Positions 45,253 to 56,112 of a stretch of 64,000 bases of DNA are shown here, piece after piece. The stretch is from assembly GCA_963422275.1 (NCBI GenBank), contig OY729418.1, positions 4,526,001-4,590,000 of the forward strand, given 5' to 3'. Position 1 is the first letter of the stretch; each line of letters begins with the position of its first letter. This DNA is from G963422275 sp963422275. Its GTDB lineage: Bacteria > Pseudomonadota > Alphaproteobacteria > Rhodobacterales > Rhodobacteraceae. A program made the translations under genes and the position numbers. The notes beneath the pieces are model-generated. The model was not told the origin of the DNA, made no database searches, and saw only the letters and a list, made by a program, of their open reading frames with translations.

Positions 45253-45528
45253 GTGTGCGTCGCCAATCGGTGGCTGCAACACCTTTCGGCCGCGGTTTCA
45301 GGCCCTGCTACGCCGCCTTTGGCGGATCCGCGCAACTCCGCCCCCCTCAATTACATCAGGGCAATTTTCCAAGCCCGCCAGCGCCCGTGTTCATGGCCGG
45401 GCATTTCGTAATGGTCTTGCATCGGATTGCAAACGCGCTAACTATTGAACAGTAGCCGTGTTCTGGATGGAATTCTCCCGAATTCATCGGAACTTGCTGG
45501 CTCAACATCAGAATGAAGGGAAATTGCG
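45253..45528. promoter_or_regulatory. Promoter region of gcrA
   Basis: 276 bases without a gene between the IS5 derivative and gcrA. It contains the gcrA ribosome site (GAAGGGAAATTGCG before the ATG) and presumably its promoter. No GANTC sites were noticed here, though I checked only by eye. Confidence 0.35.
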
Positions 45529-46143
45529 ATGGCTTGGACCGAAGAGCGTGTTCAATTGCTGATGGAATTGTGCAATGCGGGTCGCTCTGTCGTTGAAATC
45601 GCCGAGAAACTGGAAGTGACTCGTAACGCTATAATCGGCAAGCTTTACCGAATCGACATGTCAAGACGAAAAAAACTGGCCGCCAATGAAAAAAATATGG
45701 CGGAGCCGAAACCAGCCATTCAAACTGATACAGCTAAGATCCAAGAAAACCCTGAAGTCAAACGACCTGTTGACAAGCAACAGGACGCATCCTCCTCGAT
45801 GTCCGAGCCAGCTGACGAGAATCTGAAGGCGGGAAGCCGCGCAGGCGAGCGTGATGAAGCCGACAAGAGCGCGAATGCAGTGCCAACGGCACTGCCTGCG
45901 GAAGAAACGAATGTCTCGGCGGGTCCGACGGCGAATGTTTGCAAGACCGAGATGTCCGCATTGAAGCTGTCGCTCCTTGAGCTCACTGAGAAAACCTGCA
46001 AATGGCCTATTGGAGACCCGTCAACCGACGAGTTCTGGTTTTGCGGATTGCCAAGTGCTTCTGGCAAACCCTATTGCGAAGTCCATATCGGACTGGCCTT
46101 TCAACCGCTCACACCGCGACGCGACCGTCGCGCAAGGCGCTAG
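45529..46143 (+). CDS. gcrA: GcrA-family cell-cycle regulator
   Basis: 204 residues. The N-terminal helix-turn-helix (MAWTEERVQLLMELCNAGRS then VTRNAIIGKLYRIDM, to about residue 45) is the family signature. GcrA binds sigma-70 and GANTC-methylated promoters to drive S-phase genes in alphaproteobacteria. A long charged, low-complexity linker follows (about 50-145). The conserved C-terminal module then appears with TCKWPIGDPSTDEFWFCGLP and YCEVH, the Cys/Trp-rich sigma-contact domain. The linker is longer than in Caulobacter. This gene is strong evidence for alphaproteobacterial origin. Confidence 0.93.
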   Translation: MAWTEERVQLLMELCNAGRSVVEIAEKLEVTRNAIIGKLYRIDMSRRKKLAANEKNMAEPKPAIQTDTAKIQENPEVKRPVDKQQDASSSMSEPADENLKAGSRAGERDEADKSANAVPTALPAEETNVSAGPTANVCKTEMSALKLSLLELTEKTCKWPIGDPSTDEFWFCGLPSASGKPYCEVHIGLAFQPLTPRRDRRARR

Positions 46144-46389
46144 AGCGTCGCCGAGACTGGTACAGCTAGGTGACGAAAGAGCCTCGCGCGGAGCGAGGGA
46201 ATCTTCGTAACCGAATTCAAATATGCTTTCCAGAATCAAGATGAACTTGAAAACGACCCAAAGTTGCACAATACATTGTGATCTTAGGCAAGAATTAATT
46301 GCCGTCGCCGCCAATTGCTGATACATTGTGCCAGTGATGTTTGTAGACTATTGATAGCCTCGCGGAAACAAAGGACTTTTAGGTTCCGC

Positions 46390-46872
46390 ATGGCGAAGCG
46401 AAACTCTTCCATTGTTTTGGGTTCATTTTCAAAGCGGGAAGCGCGAGCGCAGTTCGCCGCGCTGTGTTTTAGGACAAAGAAGAAGGGCCACACCGAAGTC
46501 CTGCTGGTCACAAGCCGTAGGTCCGGTCGGTGGGTGTTGCCAAAAGGTTGGCCCATTGAAGGGCTGACGCCAGTTCAGTCAGCGCTTCGAGAAGCCTTTG
46601 AGGAGGCAGGAGTCCAAGGCAAGCCGCTCGACCAATGTGTTGGACACTACTGGTATCGCAAGGCACTTTCGGAAAAAGCAATGTTGCCGTGCATTGTTTC
46701 GGTGTTCCCGGTGCAAGTTCGCGAACTGTCGGCAACGTTTCCCGAGTTCGCGGAGCGACGGCGCATGTGGTTCAGCCAGAAAAATGCAGCTGCTCGAGTC
46801 GACGAACCCGCTCTGAAGCAGATTCTTCGACAGTTCGATCCCACCCGCTTAAGGAGCGCCAAAGCGGCTTAA
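46390..46872 (+). CDS. NUDIX hydrolase
   Basis: 160 residues from the ATG at 46390 (MAKRNSSIVL). The frame is open 25 codons further upstream, but those residues do not fit. The Nudix box is readable in GWPIEGLTPVQSALREAFEE and AGV, with the RE-x-x-EE metal-binding helix. It is preceded by LLVTSRRSGRWVLPKGWPIE and followed by GHYWYRKALSEKA. Proteins of this pattern include diadenosine and diphosphoinositol polyphosphate hydrolases that clean up nucleotide or phosphate signals. The specific substrate is not determined. Confidence 0.85.
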   Translation: MAKRNSSIVLGSFSKREARAQFAALCFRTKKKGHTEVLLVTSRRSGRWVLPKGWPIEGLTPVQSALREAFEEAGVQGKPLDQCVGHYWYRKALSEKAMLPCIVSVFPVQVRELSATFPEFAERRRMWFSQKNAAARVDEPALKQILRQFDPTRLRSAKAA

Positions 46873-47079
46873 CGTGGATCAAGCGGACATTTGCCGCTGC
46901 CTGCACGTTGACACAGATGTCATTGTGTCACAGCTCTCCGGTAAACTGCACAACGACCGCCGGCATTCGTTTGCTCCTCGGCGCTGAAGGAGCGTCTGCC
47001 TGCAATCGGAAAACTGCCAGCCCATGTCCCGAAATCATGGCGCGATATGTTCATTTGACCCGCGATTCCGCCCCTCGGG
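46873..47079. other. Non-coding gap after the NUDIX gene
   Basis: A frame of 222 codons on the + strand overlaps the NUDIX gene and runs through here, but it reads against the IS1182 remnant and has no family resemblance. An imperfect inverted TGACACA/TGTGTCA pair (around 46909-46932) could form a small hairpin; no T-run follows. Confidence 0.3.
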
Positions 47080-47458
47080 GGCGGAACTGGTCAATCCGGC
47101 TGGCAGCCTCGGCGGGGCTTCACAGTCCTTGGCACATGCTGGAACCAAGCCTTGACCTCGGCCTCCAGGCTAGTCTCTACCCGCTCCTCGCAGCCCCGCG
47201 AAATCGCGCGCGACGAATGAACGTCCCTACTGCAGGCGCAAGGCAACGGCACCACCATCATCGCCGGATGGCAGGGTGGGAAGCTGCGATTTCCAACATA
47301 TGACGAAAAAATCAGCGACAGGTCAAACTCTCCGCGCACCAGATCACGAACGAATGCGTCGGGTGCCCCGAAGGCATCAAGTCATGAACCGAAGGCGGCG
47401 GCAACCATATCCGGTCAACGTCCCGGTGACGAAAGACCCTGCTCTTGAAGTACCTTGA
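47080..47458 (-). mobile_element. IS1182-family transposase N-terminal remnant
   Basis: On the minus strand one frame reads RDVDRIWLPPPSVHDLMPSG, and a second, shifted by one, reads LSLIFSSYVGN and FPPCHPAMMVVPLPCACS followed by SSRAISRGCEERV. This order matches the N-terminal domain of IS1182 transposases (...LLPPS..DLVPE.H... then ..G.PPYHPAMM...YG...SSR.I..). The DDE core is absent. About 350 bases follow before the DUF1178 gene, with no other identifiable gene. Confidence 0.55.
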
Positions 47459-47810
47459 ATCACATCGCAAAACGCCTGTCCAGGCCTCTGGCTGCCATGG
47501 CTCGGATGGGCTCCTAACTGGTGGCGCGTCGATTGATCGAGCGGTCCCCCAAAATCTTTGCAGATTCTCGGCAGTGATCGAATTGGCAGCGGGATATCGA
47601 GAGGTATGGGGCAATTCGCAAGGCTCTTGGTTTGTCAGGCCTGCCCGGAATCGAATCGTATCCGCGTGGCCCAATGCATGTTCCGCAGCGCAACAATTGT
47701 CGTTGTACATTGACTGGTTGCCGAACCGGGAGAATTTGAATAGGGTTTTGTTAAGTTATGGCTTGACCCATGACGGAAACACCAAGTGCGCAAAGTTCGG
47801 AAAGCGAATA

Positions 47811-48257
47811 ATGATCAAGTTTTCCCTCCGGTGCGGAGACGGCCACAATTTCGACAGCTGGTTTCAGTCAAGCGAGGCGTACGAGTCTCTCGACTCGTCG
47901 AAAATGCTTTCCTGCCCGATTTGCGGGTCGGAAGAAATCCAGAAAGACATAATGAGTCCCCAAGTGCGGTCTGCACGTGCCGAAGCAGAAGCGCCGAAGG
48001 AGGAGAAACCGAAAGCAAACCTGTCCAAGCCCGCGTCGCCCGTCGAAAAGGCCCTTGCCGAGTTAAGGCAAGTAATCGAGAAAAACTCCGAATACGTCGG
48101 CAAGAGATTTACAGCAGAGGCTCGATCAATTCATGATGGAACTTCCCCTGAACGCTCCATCTACGGCGAGGCGGACTCGGAAGATGCACGTGCTCTCTTC
48201 GAAGAGGGAATTCCCGTCGCGCCATTACCTTGGTGGAACGATCGAAGGACGCACTAG
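47811..48257 (+). CDS. DUF1178 family protein
   Basis: 148 residues. The N-terminus is the family hallmark: MIKFSLRCGDGHNFDSWFQS, then a cysteine pair in MLSCPICGSEEIQKDIMSP (about 33-51), a small zinc-ribbon-like domain. The middle is a Lys/Glu/Ala-rich linker. The C-terminal conserved block contains YVGKRFTAEARSIHDG and ERSIYGEADSEDARALFEEG, ending PLPWW. The function of DUF1178 is unknown; it is widespread in alphaproteobacteria, often near lysC and ptsP as here. Start ATG at 47811 fits the family exactly. Confidence 0.88.
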   Translation: MIKFSLRCGDGHNFDSWFQSSEAYESLDSSKMLSCPICGSEEIQKDIMSPQVRSARAEAEAPKEEKPKANLSKPASPVEKALAELRQVIEKNSEYVGKRFTAEARSIHDGTSPERSIYGEADSEDARALFEEGIPVAPLPWWNDRRTH

Positions 48258-48460
48258 CCGCTTCGGTTTCCGGAATCCGCAGAATGCAGCTCAGCCTTGG
48301 CAGACCTCAACGTAATATCAACGCCAGAGATCTAAAGTTTTAGGCATTTCGGTCAGCGGAACGAAAATTGTTTTGACCGGCAAGATTCCGCTAAAATGTT
48401 GCGGCACCCCATTTCGCCAACTATTGGCACAATCCGTAGGAATGCGATCAGAAACGTTCA

Positions 48461-49690
48461 ATGCCCTTGCTAGTCGCAAAATTTGGCGGGACTTCCGTTG
48501 CCAACCTGGATCGAATCAAGCGTGTGGCGAAGACCGTCAGGCGTCAAGTCGAAGCGGGAAGTGATGTTATCGCCGTTGTCTCGGCAATGTCCGGCAGGAC
48601 AACCGCACTCGCGGAAACGGTGCAATCACTGTCGCAGTTATTCGACGCGCGGGAATACGACGCCGTCGTTTCGTCAGGTGAGAACGTCACGGCTGGACTG
48701 CTTGCCCTCGCTCTCCAGAATCTGGGCATTCCGGCGCGGAGTTGGCAGGGCTGGCAAGTACCAGTGCGTACCAATTCAGCACATGGCGCGGCCCGAATCG
48801 AGGAAATCGCGACCGAGTCTTTGAAAGCCAAGTTCGCTGAAGGCATGCGGGTTGCTGTCGTCGCCGGATTTCAGGGACTGAGTCCGGAAAACCGAATTGC
48901 CACTCTCGGACGCGGTGGTTCCGACACAACGGCCGTTGCCTTCGCAGCCGCGTTCAAGAGCGAGCGCTGTGACATCTATACTGATGTTGCAGGAGTCTAC
49001 ACAGCTGACCCGAGGATGGTGCTCAAGGCCCGGAAACTCAGCGCAATTTCTTACGAAGAGATGCTTGAGCTCGCTTCGCTAGGAACCAAAGTCTTGCAGA
49101 CCCGTTCTGTAGAGGTCGCGATGCGGAACAAGGTACGGCTGTATGTTCGTTCCAGTTTTTCCGATGAATCTGGAACGCTCGTGTGTGATGAGGAAGAGAT
49201 AATGGAATCCAATGTCATATCGGGAGTCACCTACTCGAGAGAGGAATCCAAGGTGACCATTGCCTCGGTCGCGGACCGGCCGGGGATCGCGGCCTCCATT
49301 TTTGGACCGCTTGCCGAGGCCAATGTGAATGTCGACATGATAGTGCAGAACATCTCGGAAAGCGACCGGACAGACATTACGTTCTCATGCCCTGTCTATC
49401 ACGTATCGGCGGCCAAGCAGGCGCTTATCGAGGCACAGCAGTCGGGCGAAATAAATTTTCACGATCTCATCCAGGACGACGACGTTTGCAAGGTATCCGT
49501 CGTCGGCGTCGGGATGCGGTCCCATGCCGGTGTAGCAGCGCAAATGTTTCGAGCGCTCGCGAACGAGGGGATCAACATCAAGGTTATCTCCACGTCAGAA
49601 ATCAAGATATCGGTACTCGTGGAACGAAAGTATATGGAGTTGGCAGTTCAGACCCTGCACGAAGCATTTGATCTGGGCAACGGAGGTTAG
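48461..49690 (+). CDS. lysC: Aspartate kinase
   Basis: The 409-residue enzyme phosphorylates aspartate, the entry step to lysine, threonine and methionine. Kinase domain: VAKFGGTSVANLDRIKRVAK (5-24), ATLGRGGSDTTAVAFAAAF near 145-163, IYTDVAGVYTADPRMV near 170-185 and ISYEEMLELASLGTKVLQ. Two ACT domains follow (VTIASVADRPGIAASIFGPL near 265-285; VSVVGVGMRSHAGVAAQMFR near 345-365), the feedback site for lysine and threonine. All are intact. A ribosome site is weak. Twelve bases separate it from ptsP, so the two are likely co-transcribed. Confidence 0.95.
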   Translation: MPLLVAKFGGTSVANLDRIKRVAKTVRRQVEAGSDVIAVVSAMSGRTTALAETVQSLSQLFDAREYDAVVSSGENVTAGLLALALQNLGIPARSWQGWQVPVRTNSAHGAARIEEIATESLKAKFAEGMRVAVVAGFQGLSPENRIATLGRGGSDTTAVAFAAAFKSERCDIYTDVAGVYTADPRMVLKARKLSAISYEEMLELASLGTKVLQTRSVEVAMRNKVRLYVRSSFSDESGTLVCDEEEIMESNVISGVTYSREESKVTIASVADRPGIAASIFGPLAEANVNVDMIVQNISESDRTDITFSCPVYHVSAAKQALIEAQQSGEINFHDLIQDDDVCKVSVVGVGMRSHAGVAAQMFRALANEGINIKVISTSEIKISVLVERKYMELAVQTLHEAFDLGNGG

Positions 49691-49701
49691 GCGTTTAGGA
49701 T

Positions 49702-51951
49702 ATGCCTACAAGAGAGCGGTCCGCGCAGTCTTGGGTGTTTCTCAAGAGCCTTCGAGACATGCTGGCCGAAGAGGCCGAGGGGCAGACACGACTGAACAAG
49801 ATGACCCGGATGGTGGCCTCTTCCATGGGCACGGACGTCTGCTCCATATATCTTCTGCGCGACCCGAAAACTCTTGAACTCTGCGCGACTGAGGGCTTGA
49901 ATCCAGAGGCCGTGCACAAGACAAGGCTGAGAATCGGTGAAGGCTTGGTCGGCCGGGTCGCGCGAACTGCGAAACCCGTCAACACGCCAAACGCCCCTGC
50001 CGAGCGGGAATTCAGGTATATGCCCGAGACTGGCGAGGAAATTTACTCCTCGTTCTTGGGAGTCCCTCTGCAGCGCTTGGGCGAAACGTTAGGCGTTCTC
50101 GTAGTCCAGTCAAGAAATGCCCGCACATACAATTACGACGAGATCTTTTCGCTCGAAGTAGTTGCGATGGTTCTCGCGGAAATGGCGGAACTCGGAGCGT
50201 TCGTCGGAGAGGATGCCGCGTTGGCTGCACCTCACACGCATCCACTGACAATGTCCGGGGGCGTGGCCCAGGACGGCATCGCCGAGGGGCGGGTTCTCCT
50301 TCACGAGCCGCGCGTAGTGCTGACCAACCCTGTGACCGACGATCCCGACAAGGAGATTGCCCGTCTCGACGATGCAATGAGCAAGCTGCGTGGAAACGTA
50401 AATGACATTATCGATGTGGCCGATCTCGTAACGGATCCCGAACAAAGAGAAGTCATGGAAGCTTACCGCATGTCCGCGAAATCGGAGGGCTGGGTGAGCC
50501 GCATGCGCGCCAACATTGAAAGTGGCCTGTCGGCGGAAGCCTCAGTGGACAAAGAGCAGTCCGAAGCTCGGTCCAGGATGGCACGCGTTCCGGATGCGTA
50601 TCTTCGTGAACGCCTGCACGATATGGATGACCTGTTCAATCGCCTGCTGCGGATACTGACTGGGCAAGGGCGACGACCGGACGATCCCGTCCCGGAGGAT
50701 TCGATTCTGGTTGCGCGCAACATCGGCCCAGCGGAACTGCTCGAATACGGTCAAACGCTGAAGGGCGTGGTCCTCGAAGAAGGATCCGTCGGCTCCCACG
50801 CAACGATCGTGGTCAGAGCGCGGGGAATCCCGCTCATGATACATGTCGAGCACATTACTGCAGAGGCACTGAATGGCGACCCGATCATCGTTGATACGGA
50901 GCAAGGCGTGGTCCATCTCCGTCCGAACGAAGCGATTGCCAGCCAAGTGCACAGCAAGATCCGCCTTCTCTCCGAAGCGCGGCTGCGGTACCAGCAATTC
51001 AGGAACAAGCCCGCGACAACTAGGGACGGCGTCACGATCAGCCTCCATATGAATGCAGGGTTGCTGGCGGATCTCCCAAACCTAAGCGATTCCGGTGCCG
51101 AGGGTGTCGGCTTGTTCCGAACCGAATTCCAGTTTCTCGCGACAACGAAGGCACCGAGCCGTTCCGAATTGGCAACCCAGTATTCGCGTGTGCTTAGCTC
51201 AGCCAACGGAAGGCCCGTCGCATTTCGCACCGTCGATGTCGGATCGGACAAGTTGCTACCCTACATGAACAGGGAAGACGAGCCGAATCCGGCGATGGGC
51301 TGGCGTGCAATTCGGGTCGCCCTGGATCGTTCGGGCATCATGAAGATGCAGTTGCAGGCACTGGTTCGAGGTGCGGATGGCCGAGATCTTTCCGTGATGT
51401 TTCCGCTTGTCGCCGAGATGGATGAATTCGTCCAAGCTCGCGAGATTCTGCTCGATGTGCTTGATCGGGAAGACAGAATAGGTCATCCTGTTCCGGCATC
51501 CCTCGAAATTGGAGCGATGCTGGAAACTCCGTCGCTCGCATTTGCTCCTGACAAATTTTTTGAGATTGCGGACTTTGTGTCGATCGGAGGCAACGACCTC
51601 AAGCAGTTCTTCTTTGCCGCCGACCGGGAGAATGAGCGCGTTCGAAGCCGGTACCGCGCACTCAACGTGAGCTATCTCGACCTTATCGAGAAGGTTGTCG
51701 AGCGTTGCAACTCGGCAAACACACATCTCAGCTATTGCGGCGAGGATGCCGGAAATCCATACTCGGCTGTGGCATTCGCCGCCATCGGGCTGCGAAAACT
51801 CTCCATGCGCTCCAGAGCGATAGGCCGGGTCAAGCATGTCTTGCGCAATGTCGATCTCACCGAAGCACGCGATGCAATCGAGGAGGCGCGCCGTGAAAAC
51901 GCGCTCTCGGTCGAGTCGAAACTCAAGCCAATGATCGAGAAATTTCTCTAG
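49702..51951 (+). CDS. ptsP: PTS-Ntr phosphoenolpyruvate-protein phosphotransferase (EI-Ntr)
   Basis: The 749-residue protein passes phosphate from PEP to NPr in the nitrogen-related PTS. An N-terminal GAF domain (about 15-160: STRVAS-like start, VCSIYLLRDPKTLELCATEG, GLVGRVARTAKPVNTPNAPA) senses small molecules such as glutamine. The swivel domain follows, with the phosphorylated His in EGSVGSHATIVVRARGIPL (near 363). The PEP-utilising barrel includes GAEGVGLFRTEFQFL, FRTVDVGSDKLLPYM, NPAMGWRAIRVALDR and FVSIGGNDLKQFFFAADREN. The family reads TNDLTQ at this last loop; here it is GNDLKQ. It sits behind lysC as in other alphaproteobacteria. Confidence 0.93.
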   Translation: MPTRERSAQSWVFLKSLRDMLAEEAEGQTRLNKMTRMVASSMGTDVCSIYLLRDPKTLELCATEGLNPEAVHKTRLRIGEGLVGRVARTAKPVNTPNAPAEREFRYMPETGEEIYSSFLGVPLQRLGETLGVLVVQSRNARTYNYDEIFSLEVVAMVLAEMAELGAFVGEDAALAAPHTHPLTMSGGVAQDGIAEGRVLLHEPRVVLTNPVTDDPDKEIARLDDAMSKLRGNVNDIIDVADLVTDPEQREVMEAYRMSAKSEGWVSRMRANIESGLSAEASVDKEQSEARSRMARVPDAYLRERLHDMDDLFNRLLRILTGQGRRPDDPVPEDSILVARNIGPAELLEYGQTLKGVVLEEGSVGSHATIVVRARGIPLMIHVEHITAEALNGDPIIVDTEQGVVHLRPNEAIASQVHSKIRLLSEARLRYQQFRNKPATTRDGVTISLHMNAGLLADLPNLSDSGAEGVGLFRTEFQFLATTKAPSRSELATQYSRVLSSANGRPVAFRTVDVGSDKLLPYMNREDEPNPAMGWRAIRVALDRSGIMKMQLQALVRGADGRDLSVMFPLVAEMDEFVQAREILLDVLDREDRIGHPVPASLEIGAMLETPSLAFAPDKFFEIADFVSIGGNDLKQFFFAADRENERVRSRYRALNVSYLDLIEKVVERCNSANTHLSYCGEDAGNPYSAVAFAAIGLRKLSMRSRAIGRVKHVLRNVDLTEARDAIEEARRENALSVESKLKPMIEKFL

Positions 51952-51997
51952 CGGCACCCGCCAACCAATGCGCCGATCTCGGGTGAACCTGTCATTT

Positions 51998-52525
51998 TCA
52001 TCCCAAGAGTCCCGAAACACTCCAGTTCGAATCGCTTTGCCACTTTCGGATCTCTCCCGATATCGGGCCCACTTCCGCAGAGTCGAGAACGTTTACGAGA
52101 ATGCGAGCCGGATCGGTAGGAGCCGGAAACGCCACTTCCGGACATCGCACAAATCCAAAGCGTGAGTAGTAAGGCTCGTCGCCGATGAGAAATACGGCCT
52201 TCCATCCCGATGATCGAGCCCTTTCGAGGCCATCCGTTATCAGCAAAGAACCCAGCCCTTCTCCCTGCCGTGTTGGGTGCACGGCGACAGGACCAAGCAG
52301 CAGGGCTGGATTCCCATCCTCTCCTGCCCGAACTGGCCAGAACCGGATCGAACCCGAAACTGATCCGAATTCGTCTCGAGCCAAGACCGAAAGTTCCAGT
52401 ACCGGCTTGACTCCTTCTCTCAGACGGTAGGCGGAAAGTGCGAAGCGACCCGGTCCAAAGGCGACATCGAGAAGCCCCTCCACTTCCCATTTGTCTTCCT
52501 CAGTTTCGTTTTCGAGACGAAACAT
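51998..52525 (-). CDS. GNAT-family N-acetyltransferase (YhbS-like)
   Basis: 175 residues from the ATG at 52525 (MFRLENETEEDKWEVEGLLD). The frame is open 40 codons upstream, but the family begins here. Acetyl-CoA-binding motif A is VAVHPTRQGEGLGSLLITDG (about 88-107) with the Q/R-x-x-G-x-G/A loop, followed by AVFLIGDEPYYSRFGFVRCP. This matches the YhbS-type branch, whose substrates are poorly known (small molecules or tRNA-linked amines). It is convergent with ptsP and divergent from mtnP, so it has its own promoter in the 175 bases before mtnP. Confidence 0.85.
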   Translation of the reverse strand: MFRLENETEEDKWEVEGLLDVAFGPGRFALSAYRLREGVKPVLELSVLARDEFGSVSGSIRFWPVRAGEDGNPALLLGPVAVHPTRQGEGLGSLLITDGLERARSSGWKAVFLIGDEPYYSRFGFVRCPEVAFPAPTDPARILVNVLDSAEVGPISGEIRKWQSDSNWSVSGLLG

Positions 52526-52700
52526 CTTGCACCTGCACCCAAAATTTCCCGCGTTCTCGTAAACCAAGGATGTCGTTTCGGCAAACTCCGCGGCATTTAC
52601 GGTGCATTGCCAGACTGCATTCAGCCAATCAGTTGCGGGTTGCAACGAAGCTGAATACTGATGTGTAGACTATCAATTTTCCTTGGCCATAGGGGCAAAC

Positions 52701-53579
<879 letters not shown>

Positions 53580-53796
53580 CATCCATTCGACCGAATTGCC
53601 GTAAGCGTGCAAACCGTGGTGCTCTGATTTCCCTTTGATCGCGGACTGCTGTTTAATGTGCAGGGAAACGTCTGCATCTTGCGGCTCAAGCTAAGCTGGA
53701 ATGTTGGTGCCAATGAAAAAACCAAAGGCTCTGTTCGCACTTCGCAGGCGCATGTGCTGCACTTGGTTCCGACTTGCATTGACTATGGGGAGCAAA

Positions 53797-54176
53797 ACAA
53801 TGGATCGGGTGCGGTTTCGGGACTGGGTTTCCAGCATCGATGAGCTGACGGCGGCGCGGTGTCCCGGGGCAAGTCGCGCGGTCTGCGCCGCTATCGCTGC
53901 AAGTCCTGCGGCCGGACTTTCGGCGCTCTCACCGGCACGGCGCTGTCCGGGCTGTCCTTTGCCGCGTCGCTGCCATCGGCCCGCCGCCGAGCGGGTGCGC
54001 GGGCCGTGCACATCCAGATCAAGGGCTTCCCGCGGCGCTTCCGCAGCATCGCCACCAAGTGTCTCGACAGCTGTCCGAGTTGATTCCACCTCGTCGCGCT
54101 CGGCAGGCATCCATCGCCAAGAACATGCCTCGCGGCGGCCAGCGCCAGGACATGCTTGCGAATCGCGAATTGAGCC
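53797..54176 (+). mobile_element. IS1595-type element remnant (GGCTCAATT family, copy 4)
   Basis: It shares ATGGATCGGGTGCGGTTTCG and the RYRCKSCGRTFGAL zinc-ribbon code with copies 1 and 2 and ends with the same GAATTGAGCC at 54167-54176. The left inverted end was not found; similarity starts near 53797. The transposase middle is deleted. It is the left-most relic of the island between mtnP and apt. Confidence 0.55.
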
Positions 54177-54187
54177 AAACCAAATAA

Positions 54188-54714
54188 ACTGCTTTATGCA
54201 CATAATTCCGGTGGCACAGGGTGTTGTGTCGGGGGTGTCGGGTGAGGGAACATTCATGTTGCGTTCTTGATGCGGAGCCGCCCCATGACCCGATCCCTGC
54301 CAGCCTGATCGCATTCCAGCGCCTGTTCCCCAACGAGAATGCCTGCATCCGCTGGCCGGACGGCTTCCAATGCCCCGCCTGCGACCACGGATGGCAGATC
54401 AAGACCGACGGCTAGTTCGGCTGCAACGCCATCCCCGAGGACCGCCACCTGCCTCGTGTCATCGGCGACAGGCCCGCCCGCGAGATCCCGTCCTGGATCC
54501 ACGCCGCCTTCTCCAACCTCAAGAGCCGGGCCAAGAGCGTCTGCCAAGGACTGCGCGCCAAACACCTCCAAACCTGCCTCGACGAGTTCGCCGTTCGCTT
54601 CAACCGACGCCGAAACCGACACGCCGCCTTCCCGACCCCGTTCCAGCAAGTCATGCGCACCCAACCTCACCCCTGCGACATCTTGATGCAGACAGACTTA
54701 CGGGCATAAGCAGT
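54188..54714 (+). mobile_element. IS1595-type deletion derivative with ACTGCTT ends
   Basis: The left end ACTGCTTTATGCAC at 54188 and the right end GCATAAGCAGT ending at 54714 are imperfect inverted repeats. Inside are the N-terminal zinc-ribbon part (FQRLFPNENACIRWPDGFQC) and, joined directly, the C-terminal end (HAAFSNLKSRAKSVCQGLRA, then LDEFAVRFNRRRNRHAAF). The DDE centre is gone. It starts only 11 bases after copy 4 of the other family, so elements have inserted side by side. Confidence 0.6.
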
Positions 54715-55223
54715 ACGCCTGAATGTGGCATTCAAGGAATCTTGGTGCCGGCGGATCACGGTCGACACTCTTCTTTCCGCGATGATGGTAGAAGCTCTCG
54801 TGTGAAATTCAGCAAAACGGTGCGCTTCAAGCCACGAAATGCCGGATAAATCACAACACGAAACTGAATCTCCGTGCGTCGTTCATCGGTCCTCCGTCCC
54901 TTGGCTTCGGCTGGGCGGAGAGGAAGGTTCCCCGTCATCGATCCAGTTCGTCTCCGCCTCATGCTCCGGTCCGCCAGTCAAGATTTCATGAATCTCCGGT
55001 TCCGGTGGCCGATAGATGCCGTTGCTCGCAACTCCGCCATTTTGCTCACCAAACCCTGCGCCGCACGGCGACGAGGGCCAGGTCGGGCAGCAATGCTCGC
55101 TCGACATCCGAAAGTTCAATTTTCATGGCAACACGGCCACGAGGCATCTTCAATCTCCCAAATCACGACAGGCAATCACAATAGCTTCTCGATCAGGACA
55201 CTGTGGCACGAATGTTTCGAATC
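54715..55223. other. No identifiable gene (509 bases)
   Basis: Frames on both strands are short and conflict. One + frame (54874-55293) has low-complexity Arg/Pro composition and no family likeness. I see no gene, tRNA or terminator. Confidence 0.4.
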
Positions 55224-55358
55224 GCTTATGCACATGGTTCCGGCGATACAAGGCATTGTGTCCGGGATGTCGGGCGATGGAATATTCGCATGACATTCTT
55301 GACGTGGAACCGTCCCATGACCGAACGGCTTCCGTTGTCTGGAACCAAGTGCATAAGC
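55224..55358. mobile_element. 135-bp MITE with 18-base inverted ends
   Basis: GCTTATGCACATGGTTCC at 55224-55241 and GGAACCAAGTGCATAAGC at 55341-55358 are inverted repeats with one mismatch. The inside matches the left portion of the 54188 element (both carry a TTGTGTC..GTGTCGGG-like stretch and CCCATGACC), so this is a much shorter internal-deletion product of the same insertion sequence. Confidence 0.65.
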
Positions 55359-56112
55359 AGTCCAAATAATTTATTTCGAAACGGGCTTGTCGACGGCGTC
55401 GAGGCGGCCCTTCGGGCAACCGTCAGGCTGGCGGAGGTGCGCTCGAGCTTGCGAGCAATGTGCTGAGTGTGGAAGGATCGATAAGGTAAACTATACCCGA
55501 GTCGGAACGTCGGTTGAGCGGTGCACCTAGCTGGTCGGCCACAAATACCAATGAAGAGGGGGCTTCGCAGTTTGTTCGGTTACTGCCTTGGGCATAATGG
55601 CAACGATGTTATCTTTGATCTTGTCAGGATTTAGGCTGGCGGTTCCACAACAAAATTACTTGCCGCAATGCTTCAAGACCGTGGCAACGGCCTTGTGGAC
55701 CGAAGCCAGCCACCACGAAACCAATTTATTTCAAGGAGCTCAAAAATCCCACCACTATCAAATCAAGCACATATTGTTCGCGCTGGACAAGGAATGAACC
55801 GATCGCACTACGCGCGACATGAAGGGTGCCACCCTGTGTGCGCTTCGGGACCGGCCACCTGACGAAGCATTGACACCCGCTCAATCCCGACCCGGCGCAA
55901 CCTGTTGCGTTATCGCCCGCCAACTGACCCAGTTTGGATTGCAGAAGGAGTTTAGCTAATAAATCAGTCTGCCATGATACACTGCAAAGCAGGGCTGGTA
56001 CCCTCAAATGCGCGATCGATTCGCCTGAATTGAGAATTTTCATCGACGCGTCCGGTTGCCAAGTCGCAATCGATACTGCAATGAACGCATTCCGTAGTTA
56101 CCGGCAATTTCT
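55359..56112. other. No firm gene (754 bases) left of the restriction operon
   Basis: A + frame near 55588-55797 encodes 69 residues ending HHYQIKHILFALDKE, with a hydrophobic start, but lacks a family and may be a relic. The rest shows no coding signal. No terminator hairpin with T-run for the minus-strand restriction operon was recognised. Confidence 0.35.

Noticed and set aside
46635..47303. 222-codon + frame after the NUDIX gene
   Set aside because: It overlaps the NUDIX gene in another frame and runs antisense through an IS1182 remnant; no homology is visible.
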